45,929 nt of DNA from Hyphomicrobiales bacterium (GTDB lineage Bacteria; Pseudomonadota; Alphaproteobacteria; Rhizobiales; JAJFHB01), in NCBI GenBank assembly GCA_021775615.1, contig JAJFHL010000341.1, positions 1 to 45,929 of the forward strand, written 5' to 3'. Shown here piece after piece: positions 39,074-45,929 of this stretch; the stretch's first letter is position 1; the number at the start of each line of letters is the position of its first letter. Made by a program: the position numbers and the translations under genes. The notes under the pieces were generated by a model that saw nothing but the letters and a program-made list of their open reading frames with translations, searched no databases and was not told where the DNA came from.

Positions 39074-39967
39074 TCACCGCGCGACCGCAAAGCCGGCGAG
39101 AACCAGGCCGAGCGCCAGGACCAGGTAGATGGTCAGCGGCTCTTCCAAAAACAACACCCCTAAAATGACCCCGACGATCGGCATGACGTAGCTTGCCATT
39201 GAGGTAAAGCTCTGGCCGACCGTGATGACCATGTGGAAGCGGAGCACATAGCCCACGCCCGTGGTGACAACGCCCAGATAGGCAATCGCCAGAAAGCTCT
39301 CGAGACTGAGGTCGGTGATGGGAGGCGTATCGGCAATGAGTATGATCGGCGCCAGCAGCGCGGTGGAAATAATCATGTTGCCGGCAGCCATGGCCTCCTT
39401 CGCGGTGGAGCGGACCTTGCGCACCAGAGCAGTGGCCAGCACATAGCAGGTGATGGCACCGAGAACCGCAAGGTCGCCGAGGAGATGCTCGGTGACGCCG
39501 GAAAGCGCATCCTGCCCGACGATCACCACCAGACCGCATAGCCCGATGAGCATGCCGGCAAACTTGCGTGCAGTCAGCTTGTCGTCATGGGTCGTGTAGT
39601 GGCTGACGAACAGCGCCAGAAGCGGCCCGATGCCCATGATCAGCGCCATGACGCCCGATGTGATGTGCAGCCCGGCCCATGACAGAAGAAAGAACGGGAC
39701 GACCGTGTTCAGGAGGCTCATGACAAAGATCAGGCCCCAGTCGAACCGTGTGGAGGGGTAGGGGATGCGCCTCCATGCCATGTAAAGGCAGAGCGGCACC
39801 AGAGCCGCCAGGACGCGCAGGTAGACAAGGAGCATCGGGCCGGTTTCGTAGACGGCGACCTTGATCGGCAGAAACGAAGAGCCCCAGACGCATCCGATGA
39901 CGACGAGCAGAACGACATCGGCATATGTCGGTTTGCGCAGCTGGCCGTTGGCGGGAAAGTCAGTCAT
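39074..39967 (-). CDS. EamA/DMT-family transporter
   Basis: 297-residue inner-membrane protein with ten hydrophobic helices in two EamA repeats (first VVLLVVIGCVWGSSFLPIKVA, second from LLGDLAVLGAITCYVLATALV). These drug/metabolite transporters mostly export amino acids or similar metabolites. I start at the ATG at 39967 (MTDFPANGQ); a longer frame upstream has no membrane segment. It diverges from the PLP decarboxylase gene at 40099. An export role for an amine made by that decarboxylase is conceivable but unproven. Confidence 0.87.
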   Translation of the reverse strand: MTDFPANGQLRKPTYADVVLLVVIGCVWGSSFLPIKVAVYETGPMLLVYLRVLAALVPLCLYMAWRRIPYPSTRFDWGLIFVMSLLNTVVPFFLLSWAGLHITSGVMALIMGIGPLLALFVSHYTTHDDKLTARKFAGMLIGLCGLVVIVGQDALSGVTEHLLGDLAVLGAITCYVLATALVRKVRSTAKEAMAAGNMIISTALLAPIILIADTPPITDLSLESFLAIAYLGVVTTGVGYVLRFHMVITVGQSFTSMASYVMPIVGVILGVLFLEEPLTIYLVLALGLVLAGFAVAR

Positions 39968-40098
39968 TGCCGTTCCGTTCACTTCACGGATTGCGGTTGT
40001 AGCGCAAGAGGCCTTGACACCAAATCCTATTCTGGCATGTCCAGCGTTGTGATCATGATGCCCGCCGCCAGAAGCGGGCCGCACAAGGAGCCTGCACG

Positions 40099-41562
40099 AT
40101 GTCAGATGCTGAAGCCCGGCACCCGTTTAGCCAAGACAAGGCCCGTTTTGGGGAAATCGGACAGCATATGCTGACCGAACTGGAAACCTACATTGCGGAT
40201 CTGGACGGCAAGAGTATGGACCGCCGCGTGCCGGACGATGTCAGGCGTCACCTGATGTCACTGCCACTACCGGATGCCGGCCAGCAGCCAGAGGAGATGC
40301 TGGAGTTTCTGCGCACGCAGATCCTGCCATGGCCGATCACCATTGCCCATCCGCGCTGCTACGCCTGGATCTGCGCCGGGATCGCGCCCATGGGAGCATT
40401 GGCGGATCTCGCGGCGAGCATCATGAACACGGGGCTCGATGGGTATGACCATTCGAGCATCTTTCTCAACGTGGCGCTCGGCCGCTGGCTCATGGAGCTG
40501 ACCGGGTTTTCCGATGGCGAAGGCTTCGGCGTTCTGTTCAGCGGCGGGTCGGCGGCCAATCTCAATGCTCTGACGGCGGCGCGTCACAAGGCCGCCAAGG
40601 ACGATGGCTGGGACATTCGATCCGAAGGGCTGCAGGGCGGACGTCCGGGCTTTACGATCTACACCAGCGCCGAGGCGCACAGCTCGATCCAGAAATGCGC
40701 CGAGCAGCTTGGATTGGGATCGGCCTGCATGCGGCTTGTGGCAACCGATCAGCAGTTCCGCCTGATTCCGGACGCGTTGCGCCAGGCGATCCGGAGTGAT
40801 CTTGACGCGGGGTTTCGGCCGATGTGCATTGTGGCCGGCGCCGGCACGACGAATGTCGGCGCGGTCGATCCGCTGGATGGGATGGCGGACATCGCGGAAG
40901 AGTTCGGTCTGTGGTTTCATATTGATGGCGCCTATGGTGGGTTTGGCGGCCTCGACCCGGATTATGCCAAAATGTATCGGGGTATCGGGCGGGCCGACAC
41001 ATTGACCATCGACCCGCACAAGTGGCTGCAGGCGCCGGTCGACTGCGGCGCCCTCCTGATGCGCCACCCAGAACGCCATGCCGAAGCCTTCGGCCTCAAA
41101 CCGGACTACCTGATGAGTTCCAGCGAAGACTCGGCGCCCTGGCCCTATGAGCACATGTTTCAGCTGACCTATGGCAACCGGGCGCTCAAGACCTGGGCGG
41201 TTATCGCACGGCTCGGGCGCAGCGGTGTCCGCGACCTCGTCGTTGGGTGCAACCGCTTGGCATCATTGCTGGGAACCCTGGTTGAAGAGGCGCCTGATTT
41301 CGAGTTGCTCGCGCCGGTGTCGCTGTCGATCGCGAACTTCCGGTATGTGCCGGAGGGAGAGACCGACGGTGCGGCGCTCGACGAGCTGAATGATGCCATC
41401 GCCGATGAAATCGGCAGGACCGGCGAGGCGCACATGCCGACCACAAAGGTTCGCGGAAATGTCGCCCTCAGGGCCTGCATTCTGCACTACGAGAATAGCG
41501 AGGACGACATGCACCACCTGATTGATCTTGTCCGGCGGTGCGCACGGAGCGTCTCGGCATGA
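40099..41562 (+). CDS. PLP-dependent group II amino-acid decarboxylase
   Basis: 487-residue aromatic-amino-acid/glutamate decarboxylase-family enzyme that decarboxylates an amino acid to its amine. The PLP Lys is Lys308 in TIDPHKWLQAP. The aldimine-stacking His region is YTSAEAHSSIQKC, and IDGAYGGFG holds the Asp bonding the pyridine nitrogen. The ATG at 40099 has an AAGGAG ribosome binding site. TTGACA at 40014-40019 could be a -35 but a matching -10 is poor. The substrate amino acid is not readable. A HEAT-like protein and a class III aminotransferase follow, which could form an amine-metabolism operon. Confidence 0.9.
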   Translation: MSDAEARHPFSQDKARFGEIGQHMLTELETYIADLDGKSMDRRVPDDVRRHLMSLPLPDAGQQPEEMLEFLRTQILPWPITIAHPRCYAWICAGIAPMGALADLAASIMNTGLDGYDHSSIFLNVALGRWLMELTGFSDGEGFGVLFSGGSAANLNALTAARHKAAKDDGWDIRSEGLQGGRPGFTIYTSAEAHSSIQKCAEQLGLGSACMRLVATDQQFRLIPDALRQAIRSDLDAGFRPMCIVAGAGTTNVGAVDPLDGMADIAEEFGLWFHIDGAYGGFGGLDPDYAKMYRGIGRADTLTIDPHKWLQAPVDCGALLMRHPERHAEAFGLKPDYLMSSSEDSAPWPYEHMFQLTYGNRALKTWAVIARLGRSGVRDLVVGCNRLASLLGTLVEEAPDFELLAPVSLSIANFRYVPEGETDGAALDELNDAIADEIGRTGEAHMPTTKVRGNVALRACILHYENSEDDMHHLIDLVRRCARSVSA

Positions 41563-41575
41563 CCGGTATCTGGAG

Positions 41576-42091
41576 ATGAGCTTCGACCGCGGCACACTCA
41601 GGCGACAATTGTCGGCCTTCGATGGCCGCGCACTGACCACGCTGGGAGAAATCGAAGCCGCGTGTTCAGGTCACGATGGGTATCGTGACCACCTGATTGC
41701 ACTTTGCGATGACGCGGAGAGCCCTGTTTCCAGTGGCGCCACCTGGCTTCTCAAATCGTTGTTGGAAAGGGGCGGGACCCTGACCGCGGAAGAGACAGAT
41801 GCGCTTTGCCGGCGTCTCGCCGGACTGCGGGACTGGGCGGCCCAGCTCCATGTCTGCCAATCATTCAGATACCTGGCGATTGGCGCTCCGCAGGCGGAGG
41901 AGGTTGCCCGGTGGCTTTCACCATTGCTGACCCATGAAAGACCGTTCCTGCGCGCCTGGTCAATGGACGCCCTGTGCAGTCTCGCCGATCAGCATACGGC
42001 ATTCGCCAAGGCGGCGAAGGTTGCGCATGAAAATGCCGGCCGGGACGCCGCAGCCTCGGTGCGGGCGCGGGCCCGGAATATCAAGCTGTAG
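41576..42091 (+). CDS. HEAT-repeat-like protein of unknown function
   Basis: 172-residue soluble all-helical protein with helix pairs reminiscent of HEAT/armadillo repeats (VSSGATWLLKSLLERGG, EVARWLSPLLTHERPFLRAWSMDALCSLA). No enzyme motif. The start at 41576 (MSFDRGTLRR) is the first Met of the conserved-looking part; it lacks a good ribosome binding site and lies 13 bp after the decarboxylase stop, so translation may be coupled. Binding or scaffold role only guessed. Confidence 0.65.
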   Translation: MSFDRGTLRRQLSAFDGRALTTLGEIEAACSGHDGYRDHLIALCDDAESPVSSGATWLLKSLLERGGTLTAEETDALCRRLAGLRDWAAQLHVCQSFRYLAIGAPQAEEVARWLSPLLTHERPFLRAWSMDALCSLADQHTAFAKAAKVAHENAGRDAAASVRARARNIKL

Positions 42092-42195
42092 CCAACTCCC
42101 CGTTTGCAGAGGTTCACATTCGGCCTTGTGCCGGGGCTGTCGGTGCGCGACCATCTCAAGCGGGGGCTGGCACGACACAACGCGGATCTCCGGCC

Positions 42196-43506
42196 ATGAC
42201 CTCCTCTTTGTATCAGCGCGATGAAAGTTCTTTGTCGCAGCTTCAGAAGTTGCGGTTCTTCCCGCTTGCCGTGACCGGTGGATCGGGCGCCTTTCTTCAC
42301 GCCGAAGACGGCCGAAAACTGCTCGACCTGTCGGCGTCATGGGGTGCTGCCAGTCTCGGTCATGCCCATCCGGCGTTGCGTGATGCCGTGACCGCCGCTT
42401 TCGAGCGCCAGGCGGGCGCGAGCACACTCTCGACTGCCAATGAACCTGCAATCCTTCTGGCCGAGCGTCTGCTGGAGATCGTTCCAGGCGGAGCCGACCG
42501 GCGGGTCTGGCTCGGGCATTCGGGGTCCGATGCCAACGAAACGGTTGCGCGCGCCGTCGTCGCTGCGACCGGCCGCAACCGCATTCTCTCGTTTTCCGGC
42601 GCCTATCACGGCGGTACCGCCGGGTCGATGGCGGTTTCCGGGCATTCGGTGCAGGAACATGCGGAGAGGTCTGAAGGGCTGCAATTGATCCCCTATCCCG
42701 ATCCGTATCGTGCCGAAGGCGCTGGAGAGGCGGTGCTGGGTCAGCTCGAGGAACTGTTCGCGACGTCGTGCCCGCCGTCGGAGGTGGCCGCCTTCTTCAT
42801 CGAGCCGATCCAGTCGGACGGCGGACTTCTGGTCCCGCCCGCCGGTTTCCTGAAGGCGCTGAGTGAGCTTTGCAACCGTCACGGTATCCTGACGGTCTGC
42901 GATGAAGTGAAGGTCGGGCTCGCCCGCAGCGGGAAGCTGCATTGCTTCGAGCATGACGGCTGGACGCCGGACATTGTGGTGCTCGGCAAGGGTCTGGGCG
43001 GCGGGTTGCCGATATCGGCCGCCATTGGACCGGCCGGCATCCTGAACCATGCCACCGCCTTCTCGATGCAGACCCTGCATGGCAACCCGATTTGTTCCAG
43101 TGCGGCGCTGGCGGTTCTCAACACGATCGAAGCCGATGGTCTCGTGCAGAACGCGGCCGAAGCCGGCGACCACCTAATGGACGGCCTGACGGCCCTGCAG
43201 CAACGGTTGGAACCTGTCGGCGATGTGCGCGGCCGCGGCCTCGCGATCGGTGTGGAACTGGTGAAGGACCGGGCGTCGAAAGAACCCGATGCAGAGCTTG
43301 CCGCAATGACTGTCTATCGTGCTTATGAGCTCGGCGCCGTCTTCTACTATGTCGGCATGCGGTCGAATGTGCTTGAGCTGACCCCGCCGCTGATCCTGAG
43401 TCAACGCCAGGCGGACGACGCGGTGGGGTTGATTTCGCAGGCTATCGAAGATGCGGTGGCGGGGCGGGTGCCACGTGAAAAACTGGCGGCGTTCAAGGGT
43501 TGGTGA
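42196..43506 (+). CDS. Class III aminotransferase (4-aminobutyrate aminotransferase-like)
   Basis: 436-residue PLP aminotransferase acting on an omega-amino substrate. PLP-phosphate site GHSGSDANETVARA, YHGGTAGSM motif, VCDEVKVGLARSG with the PLP Asp, and Schiff-base Lys265 in VVLGKGLGGGLP. Length is normal. The ATG at 42196 lies about 105 bp after the HEAT-like gene. It belongs to the same family as the truncated gene at the left edge but is clearly distinct. With the decarboxylase upstream it could turn an amino acid into an aldehyde through its amine. Substrate unknown. Confidence 0.9.
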   Translation: MTSSLYQRDESSLSQLQKLRFFPLAVTGGSGAFLHAEDGRKLLDLSASWGAASLGHAHPALRDAVTAAFERQAGASTLSTANEPAILLAERLLEIVPGGADRRVWLGHSGSDANETVARAVVAATGRNRILSFSGAYHGGTAGSMAVSGHSVQEHAERSEGLQLIPYPDPYRAEGAGEAVLGQLEELFATSCPPSEVAAFFIEPIQSDGGLLVPPAGFLKALSELCNRHGILTVCDEVKVGLARSGKLHCFEHDGWTPDIVVLGKGLGGGLPISAAIGPAGILNHATAFSMQTLHGNPICSSAALAVLNTIEADGLVQNAAEAGDHLMDGLTALQQRLEPVGDVRGRGLAIGVELVKDRASKEPDAELAAMTVYRAYELGAVFYYVGMRSNVLELTPPLILSQRQADDAVGLISQAIEDAVAGRVPREKLAAFKGW

Positions 43507-43512
43507 AGCGCG

Positions 43513-44328
43513 CTAATTGCATTTTGCGTTTTTGAGGAAATCCGCCACGGCGGAGAGCTTTACCGCAACATTCATTTCCTTCGCAAAGCCTCCGACCATC
43601 ATCGCCACCGCCTTGAACTCACCGTCTGGTGTGAGTGCCAGCACAGGCCCGCCCGAGGCTCCGCGGTTTGTATCGCAATCGGTGAGAATGACATGCTCGT
43701 TTTCATCAAGGACATTGCAGTCGGCATCTCCCATCAAAAGATGCTGTTTGTCACGGCTGTAGCCGGTGTGCACGAGTGATGTCTTCTCCGTCAGCTTTAG
43801 GGTTTCATCCGTTGCGAGCGGTGAAATCTCAATCTTCTCTCTTAGAACGATGAAGGCGACATCCAGCCCCATGTTCTCCAGCGTCGGCTTGGGAATCGTG
43901 CGGAACCCCTGCATGACACCTATGCATTTGCCGATCCCGTGCGCCAGGTATGTCTGTTTCTGCCAGCCCGGCAGGAAGTGAAACCGGGCCGCCGCCAGAG
44001 GCTTGCCGCGAAAGGCGTCCATCACGCAATGGGCGGCGGTCACGACGATGTCCGGAGCGATGAGAAAGCCGGTGCACTGGCGCAAAGCACTGAACCCGGA
44101 AACATTCAGCCGGCCGATGGCATTGAACGGCGGGTCCGTAGCGTCGAGCGCTATCCGGTCGTCGTCACCGATGATGCCTTGGAAGAAAAACGCCGGTCCG
44201 GGCGGAGGGTCCGCAGCGGCCAGAACCGGTGTGGTTGCGCCCGTTCCCGCCAAGGCTGCCGCGACGAGGAGACTGGCGCCATGAAATCCGCGCCGTATGC
44301 GGGACCGGAAACGGGCCGCCCGCGTCAT
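43513..44328 (-). CDS. Secreted trypsin-like serine protease
   Basis: 271-residue chymotrypsin-fold protease with a signal peptide (Arg-rich start, then ASLLVAAALAGTG, probable cleavage after VLAAA). The catalytic triad is His100 (VVTAAHC), Asp156 (GLDVAFIVL) and Ser225 (NRGASGGPVL). Cys pairs around the His and Ser loops suggest disulfides. I start at the ATG at 44328 (MTRAARFRSR), which places the basic region directly before the signal helix; a start 48 codons further up is less likely. It converges with the aminotransferase gene. Periplasmic or extracellular; target unknown. Confidence 0.87.
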   Translation of the reverse strand: MTRAARFRSRIRRGFHGASLLVAAALAGTGATTPVLAAADPPPGPAFFFQGIIGDDDRIALDATDPPFNAIGRLNVSGFSALRQCTGFLIAPDIVVTAAHCVMDAFRGKPLAAARFHFLPGWQKQTYLAHGIGKCIGVMQGFRTIPKPTLENMGLDVAFIVLREKIEISPLATDETLKLTEKTSLVHTGYSRDKQHLLMGDADCNVLDENEHVILTDCDTNRGASGGPVLALTPDGEFKAVAMMVGGFAKEMNVAVKLSAVADFLKNAKCN

Positions 44329-44497
44329 TTCAGATGCACCTGAAATCGGTCGCTCACGCACCGCCTCGCTCGATCTGAACCAGAGGATCTGTCTGGCGAC
44401 ACTCCCCTGTTTGATACTGGCAGATATCCGGGGGAGAGTGTAGAACCAAAGCCATCTTGCTTGCCTTGTCACCGGCTCAGATATTCAGGAGTGCGCC

Positions 44498-45694
44498 ATG
44501 ACCTCTTCGTCCTCAGATCCCATCGTCATCGCCGGAATGGCGCGCACGCCCATGGGCAGCTTTCAGGGCGAACTCAGCGGTGCCACGGCGCCGGAACTGG
44601 GGGCTGCGGCGATTGCGGCGGCGACGGAGCAGGCAGGGATTGCCCACGAAGATGTCGCTGAAGTGCTGATGGGGTGTGTTCTGCCGGCGGGGCAAGGCCA
44701 GGCCCCGGCGCGCCAGGCGGCGTTCGGCGCCGGACTGCCCGAGAGCGTGCCGTGCACCACGGTCAACAAGATGTGCGGGTCGGGCATGAAGACGACCATG
44801 ATGGCCTATGAGGCGCTGCATGCCAGGCCCGGCGATGTGATCGTGGCGGGCGGCATGGAAAGCATGACGAATGCCCCTTATCTTCTGCCCAAGGTGCGTG
44901 GCGGGCTGCGTCTCGGGCATGGGGAGGTCAAGGATCACATGTTCCTCGACGGCCTGGAAGATGCCTATGACAAGGGGCGGCTGATGGGCACCTATGCCGA
45001 AGACACCGCCCAGCACTACCAGTTCACACGCGAAGCCCAGGACGCCTACGCGATCGAATCCCTCAGGCGCGCGCGCAAGGCCAACGAAGACGGTTCCTTC
45101 GAAGGCGAAATGGTGCCGTTTACAGTCAAGACCCGCAAGGGTGAGAATGTAGTGGCGCGCGACGAGCAGCCGTTTTCCGCCGACCCACAGAAGATACCAA
45201 CCCTCAAACCTGCATTCCGCAAGGACGGCACGGTGACGCCGGCCAATTCGAGTTCGATCTCGGACGGGGCGGCGGCTCTGGTCCTGATGCGGGCCTCGGA
45301 GGCGGAACGCCGCGGGCTTTCGCCGATCGCCAGGATCGAAGGATGTGCGGCCCACGCCCAGGCGCCCGCATGGTTCACCACCGCACCGATCGCGTCGATC
45401 AACAAGCTCTTCGAACAAACCGGATGGAGCGTGGACGACGTCGACCTCTTCGAAGTGAATGAGGCTTTTGCAGTGGTCGCCATGGCTGCCATCCGCGACC
45501 TGGACCTCGACGACGAGAAGGTCAACGTGCATGGCGGCGCCTGTGCCCTCGGCCATCCGATCGGCGCCTCGGGTGCGCGTATCATCGTGACGCTTCTCGG
45601 CGCCCTGCAGCGTACCGGCGGCAAGCGCGGTGTTGCTTCTTTGTGTATCGGCGGCGGCGAGGCGACCGCGGTCGGAATTGAAATGCTATCCTAG
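44498..45694 (+). CDS. Acetyl-CoA C-acyltransferase (thiolase)
   Basis: 398-residue thiolase, condensing two acetyl-CoA to acetoacetyl-CoA or the reverse. The acyl-accepting Cys is Cys93 (VNKMCGSGM), the proton-handling His353 is in CALGHPIGASG, and Cys383 is in SLCIGGGEA. NEAFAVVAM is also normal. Full length with standard ends. The ATG at 44498 has an AGGAG ribosome binding site. It is transcribed alone and ends directly at the 111-bp repeats, which may act as its terminator. Biosynthetic versus degradative role not separable; the tight SSIS and NEAFA motifs are common to both. Confidence 0.92.
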   Translation: MTSSSSDPIVIAGMARTPMGSFQGELSGATAPELGAAAIAAATEQAGIAHEDVAEVLMGCVLPAGQGQAPARQAAFGAGLPESVPCTTVNKMCGSGMKTTMMAYEALHARPGDVIVAGGMESMTNAPYLLPKVRGGLRLGHGEVKDHMFLDGLEDAYDKGRLMGTYAEDTAQHYQFTREAQDAYAIESLRRARKANEDGSFEGEMVPFTVKTRKGENVVARDEQPFSADPQKIPTLKPAFRKDGTVTPANSSSISDGAAALVLMRASEAERRGLSPIARIEGCAAHAQAPAWFTTAPIASINKLFEQTGWSVDDVDLFEVNEAFAVVAMAAIRDLDLDDEKVNVHGGACALGHPIGASGARIIVTLLGALQRTGGKRGVASLCIGGGEATAVGIEMLS

Positions 45695-45929
45695 AGCGGG
45701 ATCAGGAAAAGTGGACACCGGTTTTCCGTCCGATCCCGCTCTAAAATGTAAGAAGCGATCACGTTTCATCGACTTAGGTGGGCCACCTAAGTCGATCGTG
45801 ATCTAAGCGGGATCAGGAAAAGTGGACACCGGTTTTCCGTCCGATCCCGCTCTAAAATGTAAGAAGCGATCACGTTTCATCGACTTAGGTGGGCCACCTA
45901 AGTCGATCGTGATCTAAGCGGGATCAGGA
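45695..45929. repeat. 111-bp palindromic tandem repeat running off the right edge
   Basis: The unit beginning AGCGGGATCAGGAAAAGTGG repeats exactly at 45695, 45806 and 45917 (period 111), the last cut by the edge. Each unit contains two palindromes. The first spans GAGCGGGATC to GATCCCGCTC with an inner GGAAAA/TTTTCC. The second is a nearly perfect one built on CGACTTAGGTGG/CCACCTAAGTCG, flanked by GATCACG/CGTGATC. It starts at the base after the thiolase stop. The sequence style is that of intergenic palindromic elements of Hyphomicrobiales. Confidence 0.85.

Overview
The window looks like chromosome from a GC-rich alphaproteobacterium, probably Hyphomicrobiales (Rhizobiales). The gene families point that way: a DUF459 SGNH trio with an AlgI-type acyltransferase, the ATP-grasp/alpha-E/transglutaminase trio, and a MerR-isovaleryl-CoA dehydrogenase operon. 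So does the 111-bp palindromic tandem repeat at the right edge, which resembles intergenic repeats common in that order. I see no rRNA, tRNA, CRISPR array, transposase or phage gene. The assignment is inference from gene content.

Layout. 1-3.4 kb: a class III aminotransferase cut by the left edge, a PhyH-family dioxygenase and an MFS transporter. 3.5-9.9 kb, minus strand: an envelope O-acylation locus with an MBOAT protein, a small membrane protein, a serine hydrolase and three tandem DUF459 SGNH proteins. A foldback repeat lies between two of the three. 10.2-15.4 kb, plus strand: a secreted basic protein, the ATP-grasp/alpha-E/transglutaminase trio and an MFS transporter. 15.5-30.8 kb: a guanidino-nitrogen island. 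31-45.7 kb: a class III cyclase-like protein, a CoA-ligase/crotonase pair, a MerR/thioesterase/isovaleryl-CoA dehydrogenase operon, a nucleotidyltransferase, an EamA exporter, a PLP decarboxylase, an aminotransferase, a secreted protease and a thiolase.

The island is the main result. One operon (20.96-30.8 kb) runs: Tat-exported binding protein, two permeases, ATPase, TetR regulator, HypB-like GTPase, HypA-like metallochaperone, ureohydrolase A, ureohydrolase B, second ATPase, rhodanese. Ureohydrolase A keeps all six metal ligands. Ureohydrolase B has lost four of the six (His to Arg, Asp to Gly, two Asp to Asn). There is no hydrogenase or urease for HypA/HypB to serve. This matches the logic of the nickel-dependent guanidine hydrolase (GdmH with its HypA/B-like helpers) and of metformin hydrolase (an active plus an inactive ureohydrolase subunit). 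I infer a nickel-dependent heteromeric hydrolase for an imported guanidino compound, with urea as one product.

Upstream lie a complete classical ureohydrolase, a glutamine-synthetase-like amine ligase, a DUF1116 protein (AllG/YlbE family), an isochorismatase-like hydrolase and a DUF1989 protein. An identical 18-bp palindrome overlaps the -35 element of two promoters, one before the ligase gene and one before the transporter operon. It is probably the operator of the TetR protein and ties the two units into one regulon. The transporter operon also has a roughly 180-nt leader that can fold into a compact three-way junction just upstream of the ribosome binding site. The substrate cannot be read from sequence. 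An N-alkylguanidine would fit, because the ligase could capture the released amine.
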